Origin: a virus
Length of the DNA stretch: 64,000 nt
Direction: 5' to 3' (one strand)
IMG/VR virus record: IMGVR_UViG_3300042511_000879
Span: 124,001 to 188,000 of that record
The notes under the pieces were generated by a model. That model saw only the letters and a program-made list of their open reading frames with translations. It was not told where the DNA came from and searched no databases. Made by a program: the position numbers and the translations under genes. Shown piece by piece: positions 58,404 through 64,000 of this stretch (within the stretch, counting starts at the first letter, position 1; the number at the start of each line of letters is the position of its first letter).

Positions 58404-58649
58404 TTAATATTTAGATATTGTTCTTAAATAAATTGCTTGTTGTCTAATTCCATACTCTCGGGTAAGTAAGCGGTCTGCATAATCATCACGCATAACAACC
58501 ATAACATTATTAGACATTTCAGTTGCATCATGAAAACTATCTCTTCCTAGTATCATTCCTAAAGAATCTGCAAAGGATAGAATTAAATCTGCTAATTGTT
58601 TTGCATTTTTACATTGATTAACTGCTTCCCATTTTTGTAATTCTGTCAT
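58404..58649 (-). CDS. Small hypothetical protein
   Basis: 81 residues, helical (LQKWEAVNQCKNAKQLADLI). First gene after cassette I and directly before the NAMPT gene, so co-expressed with it. Unknown. Confidence 0.62.
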   Translation of the reverse strand: MTELQKWEAVNQCKNAKQLADLILSFADSLGMILGRDSFHDATEMSNNVMVVMRDDYADRLLTREYGIRQQAIYLRTISKY

Positions 58650-58658
58650 AGTGTATCT

Positions 58659-58731
58659 GTTTTAATTATAATGTAAATATAATCAATAGTTTTAAATCGG
58701 TAAAATTGGGAGTGTTAAAATTATGTTAAAT
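58659..58731 (-). promoter_or_regulatory. Early/middle-type promoter cassette I
   Basis: Minus strand ATTTAACATAATTTTAACACTCCC, TTTTACCGATTT, then ATTGATTATATTTACATTATAATTAAAAC. No hairpin; includes the upstream stop codon. Confidence 0.6.
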
Positions 58732-58920
58732 TTCTTCAGGGTCTGGTAAACCTTCTACAATTGTAAACATAATTGGAAATGCCCATGCAAGCCTATTGGT
58801 TGCTCCATAATCTCCAGTCCAAAAGCAATAAGAACTATGTTCAATTGTCATTTCTCGGCATTCAATTTTTTGTATGGTAGTATTACCATCGTGCTTGTGT
58901 ATTACTTTATAATTTCTCAT
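58726..58920 (-). CDS. Small hypothetical protein
   Basis: 64 residues, His/Thr/Trp-rich (MTIEHSSYCFWTGDYGATN). Its stop codon lies in cassette I and its start overlaps the macro-domain gene by 4 nt. Unknown. Confidence 0.6.
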   Translation of the reverse strand: MRNYKVIHKHDGNTTIQKIECREMTIEHSSYCFWTGDYGATNRLAWAFPIMFTIVEGLPDPEEI

Positions 58921-59555
58921 GGTTTATAAATTACAACTGACACTTGCATGTCCCTTAATTCTGTTTGAATAATGTTTTTAATCCTGTTCCAATCTCCACC
59001 AGCCAGTCCGGCTCCAATTTTTGGAAGTCCAATACGTTTACCTGCAAAAGTCTTATTGATTTTACGTAGACAAAGCGCAAGTGCCTCATAATCAATTGGC
59101 TTGGCAACACCATCTTTATGGTTAGCACCATAATTGTACTGTGTGTATGAATTCACAACTATAATATCTTTAACACCTGGTTGACCTGATGACTTTGAGT
59201 TCATTGGAACTGCAACTCCGGGTTCTGTAACCGATGGATGCTTAAACCATAGATATTGGTGTTGATAATCAATAGTACCAAGTTTATTAATGTCTCCACG
59301 ATTTTTGGTTTTTACCAAATGCTCGTAACCCTCGTCGTCATACTCAATATATTGAGTTAGTTCCATTTCAAATTCATCGCATCCAAACGCATCTGCCATT
59401 TGAGGCGCTATTCCGGCGCCCATAGTACAAAAACAATTACACCCATGGGTGATTACATCAAATGTACCCTGTTTTGCCAAACGGATTAGGTCACCTTGGA
59501 TTTCTTGATAGTTTGTTCCCATCGCTGATACTATTTGTTCGTTCAAATATCCCAT
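58917..59555 (-). CDS. Macro-domain protein (ADP-ribose-binding)
   Basis: 212 residues. EIQGDLIRLAKQGTFDVITHGCNCFCTMGAGIA at about 18-50 (in parts) holds the macro-domain adenine Asp and the Gly-rich loop; LPKIGAGLAGGDWNRI near 177-192 is the second substrate loop. Closest in layout to Poa1p/ADP-ribose-1''-phosphate phosphatases. It could remove ADP-ribose from targets or process ADP-ribose-1''-phosphate from tRNA splicing or defence signalling. In the same run as NAMPT and PRPP synthetase. Confidence 0.82.
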   Translation of the reverse strand: MGYLNEQIVSAMGTNYQEIQGDLIRLAKQGTFDVITHGCNCFCTMGAGIAPQMADAFGCDEFEMELTQYIEYDDEGYEHLVKTKNRGDINKLGTIDYQHQYLWFKHPSVTEPGVAVPMNSKSSGQPGVKDIIVVNSYTQYNYGANHKDGVAKPIDYEALALCLRKINKTFAGKRIGLPKIGAGLAGGDWNRIKNIIQTELRDMQVSVVIYKP

Positions 59556-60058
59556 TATGCAAATCTAAATTGTTTAAGGAAATCTCTTAGGAATATGATT
59601 TGGTCTGCTTCCTCTTCAGTTTCGGCAAAATTCATCTTCCATTCATAAAATTGTTTTTCAAGACTTCTACCTCCTAGTTTTTCTTCTATAGCATCTCCTT
59701 CATAATCTGGCCAAGCAACTTTATCATATACTCTATCATCAACTAAGAAAACTACGGCAGTTAATTGGTCTCCCAAATCTGGTTCGTGGAATTCTCCAAT
59801 ACGGATGCATTGGTCATATAATGTAAAATAATGATTGTTAAGAGTTCCTTTGATAAAAGCCGTATTGTTAGTAGTACCTCCATTTAGAATTATAAAGGTC
59901 TTGTCTCTTCGGGCCCATGTCTGGTACTCTGGAGTCTCTGAGAATTCAAGTCCGTATTCAACAACAGCATGACCGAACTGGATGCCTTGCTGAATTGGAC
60001 TAATATTGTAAGGAACTAGTCCGTACATTCTAAATTCTCTATTGTCTCTATTGTTCAT
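59555..60058 (-). CDS. Possible peptidyl-tRNA hydrolase 2-like protein
   Basis: 167 residues. YGLVPYNISPIQQGIQFGHAVVEYG resembles the PTH2 start (LVxRxDLxMxxGKxAAQxxHA), and TFIILNGGT and AVVFLVDD could be core strands. A role in releasing peptides from tRNA would fit the tRNA genes, but the match is partial. Overlaps the macro gene by 1 nt and the 60048 gene by 11 nt. Confidence 0.55.
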   Translation of the reverse strand: MNNRDNREFRMYGLVPYNISPIQQGIQFGHAVVEYGLEFSETPEYQTWARRDKTFIILNGGTTNNTAFIKGTLNNHYFTLYDQCIRIGEFHEPDLGDQLTAVVFLVDDRVYDKVAWPDYEGDAIEEKLGGRSLEKQFYEWKMNFAETEEEADQIIFLRDFLKQFRFA

Positions 60059-60242
60059 CAGTTGCTTTCTTAATTTCTTCAGTTAATATCCTTTCTAGTT
60101 CGGTAGTTGCATCAATTCCAAGATGCTGAAAGAATTCTGATTCTACTACTTCTACCGTTTGTAGTTCATATTTAGAGCCTAAAATTGGGTCCTGAACTAA
60201 TACTAATTGCTCTACAAATATTGTTTTTGGTTTTTTTGACAT
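60048..60242 (-). CDS. Small hypothetical protein
   Basis: 64 residues, acidic, helical C-terminus (TTELERILTEEIKKATDEQ). Adjacent to the PRPP synthetase gene. Unknown. Confidence 0.6.
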   Translation of the reverse strand: MSKKPKTIFVEQLVLVQDPILGSKYELQTVEVVESEFFQHLGIDATTELERILTEEIKKATDEQ

Positions 60243-60243
60243 G

Positions 60244-61116
60244 TTATATTACGTTAAATTGTGTTGTGTTTGTTTTTTGTTCATATTCATTATCTGCAAC
60301 ATTTCTATGAGAATTTGTAGTATAAATGCCTTCGAAGTATTTGTTTAATTCTCCAAATCCGGTGCTAAAAATACCATGAGTTACTACTAGATAAACTTTA
60401 GCAGTTGGTCTGCTTCCTTTGATTGCTTTTGCAAGTTCAATAAAGGTTCTACCACCATCGCAGATATCATCAATGATAACATATTTTAAGTCATCGTGTT
60501 GATTCAATGTAGGAATCTCAGTTCTTAGAATATTTCCACTTCGCATATCACGGACCTTAGTTGCGGTAATAATATTTTCAATTCCAAACTTCTTTGCAAC
60601 ATCATAGATTTTTTTGTAGGCTCCAGCATCTGGACTTACTAAACAAATTCTGTCTTGGGCACCAATCTTATTATCAATCTTTGATAGTGCATGTTTTGCA
60701 AGTGTGTGATTATCTACCTTCTCGTAGTTATTCAAACATGCTTCTAAAACATCTGAATGAGGGTCTAATGTAATTACTGTTACAAAGTTTAAGGAATTGA
60801 TAATTGGGCAAATAACTTGCTTTAAGTAATTAACTCCGCCTTCAACAAATTTACGGTCTGAACGGGCTCCTATAAAATAAGGAACATAAAGTGCAATTTC
60901 TCTGGTTGGTTTAATATTACGAACGGCTGCAGTTGCGCAAATAATCAGTTCTAAGTCTTTAAAGGTATTTAAACGTGAATTGATTTTCACAGCGTCTTCG
61001 TATCTTAATAAGTCTTTCCAATCCGTAAGGTCTACTGTTTGCTGACCGTCAGGAAATTGACTAATTTTGTATTTAATCTGTGATTTTTCTGGGTTAACCA
61101 AGTCTAATATTATCAT
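60244..61116 (-). CDS. prs: PRPP synthetase family enzyme (Prs or ADP-ribose-pyrophosphate synthetase-like)
   Basis: 290 residues. Motifs: FPDGQQTVDL, YVPYFIGARSDRKF (ATP-binding, PYARQDR-like), VITLDPHSD (catalytic loop), LVSPDAGAYKK and IIDDICDGGRTF (ribose-phosphate-binding PRPP loop). Makes PRPP from ribose 5-phosphate and ATP, the co-substrate of NAMPT. The homologous NARP1 enzyme (Adps) acts instead on ADP-ribose. Cannot be separated by sequence alone. Cassette J promoter lies upstream. Confidence 0.88.
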   Translation of the reverse strand: MIILDLVNPEKSQIKYKISQFPDGQQTVDLTDWKDLLRYEDAVKINSRLNTFKDLELIICATAAVRNIKPTREIALYVPYFIGARSDRKFVEGGVNYLKQVICPIINSLNFVTVITLDPHSDVLEACLNNYEKVDNHTLAKHALSKIDNKIGAQDRICLVSPDAGAYKKIYDVAKKFGIENIITATKVRDMRSGNILRTEIPTLNQHDDLKYVIIDDICDGGRTFIELAKAIKGSRPTAKVYLVVTHGIFSTGFGELNKYFEGIYTTNSHRNVADNEYEQKTNTTQFNVI

Positions 61117-61127
61117 CTGATATGTTG

Positions 61128-61180
61128 TTTTTAATTATATGTAAATATAAACAAAAGTTTTTAATCGGTAAAACTTTAAT
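61128..61180 (-). promoter_or_regulatory. Early/middle-type promoter cassette J
   Basis: Minus strand GTTTTACCGATTAAAAACTT, then TTGTTTATATTTACATATAATTAAAAA before the PRPP synthetase gene. Confidence 0.58.
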
Positions 61181-61190
61181 CAATTTATTT

Positions 61191-61559
61191 TTAAAACTTA
61201 TTAACAATTATTCTGGCAGCAACTCGGGTTCCTGTTATAGTTTCATCAATTGACCATTCGAATAGGTCGCTCTTCATAATTTGGTCGCAAATTTCACGTT
61301 TCATTCCATACTTAACAGAATCAAGTGCGAATCCGGGTCTCATTGCCTCTCCAGCTCCATATGTTTTGTCATATTGATTCATGTATTTTTCGGATTGGAT
61401 AACAACTGGTTTGCCATGTCGAATATCATATACGATATTAGTATTTTTAGACTCTTTAATAATCTTACGGCTAAACATACTATAGATTGCTCCAAGAGGT
61501 CCGGTTAACAAAAAGGTTTTTAGGTCAACTTCACGATTTAATAGTTCTTTAATCTTCAT
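61191..61559 (-). CDS. Hypothetical protein
   Basis: 122 residues, basic, with GPLGAIYSMFSRKIIKES and a later TRVAARIIVNKF. Overlaps its neighbour by one base. Unknown. Confidence 0.62.
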   Translation of the reverse strand: MKIKELLNREVDLKTFLLTGPLGAIYSMFSRKIIKESKNTNIVYDIRHGKPVVIQSEKYMNQYDKTYGAGEAMRPGFALDSVKYGMKREICDQIMKSDLFEWSIDETITGTRVAARIIVNKF

Positions 61560-61993
61560 TAGCTACGGTATCTTAATTCATTTTGACGGTAAACGCTCAA
61601 CACTGAACCCTGCCCGTGCGTGATTGCGAATTGGTACCCATAAAAATCATAAACCATTGAAGAGAAGTTCTCGGTTAGACCATCGATTGGGTCTATTTCA
61701 ACACCTTCTTTTGATGCAATTTCCCACATTAAATTCATAAGGTGTAGGGGTCTTTCAGCGTATGTTGAGTAGTGTCTTGCATCATATTTCTCCTGCTTCA
61801 CTAAAATGTCCAACATTAAATAATCAAAGGTAGAATCGTCACAAACACCATACATTTCTAATAACCTCTTGGCTCTTGCCTGTTCGATAGCGTCCCGTTG
61901 GGCAAGTTTATTAAAATAGTCTTCCATCGATTTTTGTCCTTCTGGACTCTTCATATATTCTAATCCTTGCTTAAGTGTTTCGTTTGCGTTCAT
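61559..61993 (-). CDS. Hypothetical protein
   Basis: 144 residues from ATG 61993; the in-frame extension to 62023 overlaps the upstream gene. Helical (KQGLEYMKSPEGQKSMEDYF; LMLDILVKQEKYDAR). No family recognised. Confidence 0.62.
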   Translation of the reverse strand: MNANETLKQGLEYMKSPEGQKSMEDYFNKLAQRDAIEQARAKRLLEMYGVCDDSTFDYLMLDILVKQEKYDARHYSTYAERPLHLMNLMWEIASKEGVEIDPIDGLTENFSSMVYDFYGYQFAITHGQGSVLSVYRQNELRYRS

Positions 61994-61997
61994 ATTT

Positions 61998-62234
61998 TTA
62001 TATTTTAAATAGGTGACATGCATTAACAGAACGTCTTCTTGTTTCTGTACTAAATGATTCAGTTATCTTTCCCCAAAGACCTCTACGTTCTTGCACATTG
62101 TTCAATGTTACTTTAAGTTCATTTACCCTTTCGACAGTTCCTACAACTATAGTAACATGTCCGCTACTTTGTTGTGAATATCCGTATCTTTGTCCAATTT
62201 CAATTGGATTTCCTAGTGCGTCTGTTGCTTCCAT
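61998..62234 (-). CDS. Small hypothetical protein
   Basis: 78 residues, SH3-like or OB-like beta pattern (IEIGQRYGYSQQSSGHVTIV). Adjacent to both neighbours. Unknown. Confidence 0.6.
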   Translation of the reverse strand: MEATDALGNPIEIGQRYGYSQQSSGHVTIVVGTVERVNELKVTLNNVQERRGLWGKITESFSTETRRRSVNACHLFKI

Positions 62235-62236
62235 GT

Positions 62237-62530
62237 TTAAATTTTAAATCGTTTCATTAACTTTAGTTTGTCAATTTCAGCACCCATTGCTTCTAATGAT
62301 TTTGTATCATAGATAACCTCATTAGTTTTTGAGTCCATCATTACTCTATCATATTCTCCAGTTTCTTTACTTCTTGTAACAAAACAATAGATATTTTTTA
62401 GGGCATCTTTAAAAATACCATTATCGGTTTGGGCGTAATTGGTGGTTGTTTTATCATGGAACCATTCATGTGTTCCAGACTCAAAATATAAGCCATCGAT
62501 TTCTAAGAATTGGTTTCTACTATTCATCAT
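62237..62530 (-). CDS. Hypothetical protein
   Basis: 97 residues, mixed alpha/beta with YFESGTHEWFHD and a C-terminal helix. Starts inside the end of a 47-residue membrane-protein gene. Unknown. Confidence 0.6.
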   Translation of the reverse strand: MMNSRNQFLEIDGLYFESGTHEWFHDKTTTNYAQTDNGIFKDALKNIYCFVTRSKETGEYDRVMMDSKTNEVIYDTKSLEAMGAEIDKLKLMKRFKI

Positions 62531-62663
62531 CGTCAGATTTTGAAGACCATTGTGGAGTAAATATTAGTGCCCATAACGGCAATCCTGAACTTGTAAAATA
62601 ACATGCACCTCCGATTAAACCAAAGAATGCTATGTATATAAGTGCTATTGAAATGTATTTCAT
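62520..62663 (-). CDS. Very small membrane protein
   Basis: 47 residues. One or two hydrophobic segments (MKYISIALIYIAFFGLIGG; LPLWALIFT) and an acidic tail SKSDDDE. ATG at 62663, TAG at 62520, overlapping the next start by 11 nt. Unknown. Confidence 0.65.
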   Translation of the reverse strand: MKYISIALIYIAFFGLIGGACYFTSSGLPLWALIFTPQWSSKSDDDE

Positions 62664-62667
62664 AATT

Positions 62668-63204
62668 TTATTTGTTATGGTTCCAATCTATTTTAGGACA
62701 ATATTTATTATACGATGCTTTAACAAAACTTACAATAATCGAATCTTGTTCTTCTACAATAGGATTCCAAATTCGGTAGCCGTGTTCATCATATTTAATG
62801 TTTCGGTTTTTCCATAGTTTTGTTAAATAGTTATAAGCAGTAGCAATTCCAATTCCAAAAGAAAGTACCCATCCCATTCCTCCGATTACAATTGAATGAT
62901 AATATAAGGTGTCTTTAACAGGTTCTACAAAGAGTAAACCAACCCATGATACCATACATATTAGAATAAATAAAATAAACCACGCAATAAATCCTAGACC
63001 TGCACGTTCTCCAGTCGAATGCGTTTGGCTTCTATCTAGTCTCTCCATAATAATTACAGGAAGGGATAGAATCGAATATGGTAGGATAAACGTCCACATT
63101 AGGACAAGTTTCCAGAAGTATGGACATAAGGATTCTGGCATTCTAGAAGTTCCATAGAACCATCTGTACAATTGTGCTGTGTTTGAATTGATGTTTAATT
63201 TCAT
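62668..63204 (-). CDS. Multi-pass membrane protein
   Basis: 178 residues. Hydrophobic segments at about 30-53, 70-92 and 103-125, basic loop RLDRSQTHSTGER and a cytoplasmic C-terminus. Conserved-looking but no family recognised; might be a superinfection-immunity or transport-like protein. Confidence 0.65.
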   Translation of the reverse strand: MKLNINSNTAQLYRWFYGTSRMPESLCPYFWKLVLMWTFILPYSILSLPVIIMERLDRSQTHSTGERAGLGFIAWFILFILICMVSWVGLLFVEPVKDTLYYHSIVIGGMGWVLSFGIGIATAYNYLTKLWKNRNIKYDEHGYRIWNPIVEEQDSIIVSFVKASYNKYCPKIDWNHNK

Positions 63205-63208
63205 AGTT

Positions 63209-63619
63209 TTATTTGTTAATGATTACGTGAAAGTTTTTGTCTGAACTTAGGATTAAGTCATCTACATAAGTTTGAGCCTCATTATTCGAGTCGAATGTTT
63301 TTCCAAAAGATTGTTTGTAACCTAGTCGGATTTCAACATGAGATTTATTGTAAATCCTTTTGTTGGTTTCATCAATTCGATATGATGAATAACCTTCAAA
63401 ATATGATGTTTTAGTTCTATCCCACTGCCATTTTTCATTTCCTGCACAATCTTTGTATTCGTTCCAACCTGCTGGAATTGCCTTATTAGTACCAATTGGA
63501 ATTCCTAAGAACATCTTAGGTGTTGCAGGAATCTCTGGATACCATCGGTAAGCCGTTTCTCTTTCTAGTGTTAAAGTAATTGATTCTACTTTGTCTAATT
63601 CAAAATAATGTTTTTGCAT
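63209..63619 (-). CDS. Hypothetical protein
   Basis: 136 residues, basic, Tyr/Trp/Lys-rich beta-like (YRWYPEIPATPKMFLG; WQWDRTKTSYFEGYSSYRI). Unknown. Confidence 0.62.
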   Translation of the reverse strand: MQKHYFELDKVESITLTLERETAYRWYPEIPATPKMFLGIPIGTNKAIPAGWNEYKDCAGNEKWQWDRTKTSYFEGYSSYRIDETNKRIYNKSHVEIRLGYKQSFGKTFDSNNEAQTYVDDLILSSDKNFHVIINK

Positions 63620-63620
63620 C

Positions 63621-63866
63621 TTAATAGGTATTAGTTATTTGTGTTGTTAGTATATGTGTGTCTCTTTCTTGCGACCCGATTCCTAATGATATTGATTTTC
63701 CATAAGCCATTGCTTTAATCTGATCATCTTTTTCATCAAAGATAAATCTGACAAATCCGGCTCCAGTTGCTATTTCGTTGTGTCCAACCATATCTTTATG
63801 TTGGATAGCTGCTGAGAATATGATGGCACATCCATCAACAATTACGTATTTTGCGGCGCTTAACAT
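63621..63866 (-). CDS. Small hypothetical protein
   Basis: 81 residues, beta-rich (AKYVIVDGCAIIFSAAIQH) with ATG at 63866. Starts just after the stop of the partial gene at the right edge. Unknown. Confidence 0.62.
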   Translation of the reverse strand: MLSAAKYVIVDGCAIIFSAAIQHKDMVGHNEIATGAGFVRFIFDEKDDQIKAMAYGKSISLGIGSQERDTHILTTQITNTY

Positions 63867-63870
63867 TACT

Positions 63871-64000
63871 TTACTTCTATAATGTTAGGGTATGAACTCA
63901 AAAAACCGATACGGTAACCCGATGTTTTGAAGGTATACGTAGAATCTTGTCTCAGTTTACCATACTCGTCGCTTGAATAAAAATTACCGCGGAAAAGGTC
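63871..64000 (-). CDS. C-terminal fragment of a gene cut by the right edge
   Basis: Open to position 64000 with a stop TAA at 63871. The visible 42 residues run DLFRGNFYSSDEYGKL ... SSYPNIIEVK. Too little to identify. Confidence 0.55.

Noticed and set aside
1-64000. Prophage attachment sites, insertion sequences or an integrase
   Set aside because: No integrase, transposase or flanking direct repeats seen; the gene content is that of a lytic phage.

Overview
The window is a stretch of a large, AT-rich tailed-phage genome, and every convincing gene is on the minus strand (transcription runs from high to low coordinates). The content points to a T4-like myovirus of a Bacteroidota host, probably a flavobacterium-like one. 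The evidence is: several proteins with T4-type capsid-targeting leaders, a relative of the T4 gp21 prohead-protease fold, adhesins with BspA-like (DUF285) repeats, a small histone-H1-like protein of the Bacteroidota type, AT-rich leaders without Shine-Dalgarno sequences, and a promoter core TATATTTAC close to the Bacteroidota -7 consensus TAnnTTTG. The host assignment is inference.

Layout, left to right. 1-1.6 kb: end of an unknown gene, a HAD phosphatase and a small protein. 1.6-22.6 kb: a 21-kb adhesin/tail-fibre block with a BspA-like fibre, a FN3/propeller fibre, a collagen-like fibre with an S74 self-cleaving chaperone, a 2363-residue giant collagen-like protein, and another collagen-like fibre. 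A strongly structured RNA element lies between two of these fibres (9963-10076). Within the block, 17.5-18.8 kb holds a leader-bearing protein and a zinc metallopeptidase. 22.6-23.5 kb: a hypothetical protein and a tail-anchored coiled-coil protein. 23.5-27.5 kb: an operon of seven consecutive genes whose products all begin with a 13-residue leader ending in Glu before A/G/S, the pattern of T4 capsid-targeting sequences cut by the prohead protease. These are candidate capsid-packaged, injected effectors and the most interesting system here. 27.5-30.5 kb: deoxyribonucleotidase, ferritin, glucosaminidase and small proteins. 30.5-40.1 kb: thymidylate synthase overlapped by a GIY-YIG endonuclease, a degenerate S80-fold protein, amidase endolysin, possible spanin and membrane proteins, a second GIY-YIG endonuclease, M42 aminopeptidase and a PD-(D/E)XK nuclease. 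40.2-44.4 kb: RNA-rich region with a tRNA-Leu, a structured RNA, a histone-H1-like gene, ATP-dependent DNA ligase and an odd array of tRNA-like genes. 44.5-64 kb: many short early/middle-type genes with enzymes of RNA, nucleotide, NAD and glycan metabolism (DnaQ-like exonuclease, PuuD-like amidotransferase, HAD and cREC proteins, glycosyltransferase-methyltransferase fusion, CCA-adding enzyme, deoxyribosyltransferase, GT2, NAMPT, macro domain, PRPP synthetase).

Two promoter classes are visible. About ten intergenic cassettes carry TTTTACCG, then TTGATTATATTTACATTATAATT, often fused to an intrinsic terminator and to the stop codon of the upstream gene; they drive the metabolic operons. A second motif, GATATATAA, lies upstream of fibre, packaged-protein and lysis genes and looks late-type. 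Functionally the window combines host recognition, candidate injected proteins, lysis, nucleotide and NAD supply, and tRNA supply with tRNA maturation.
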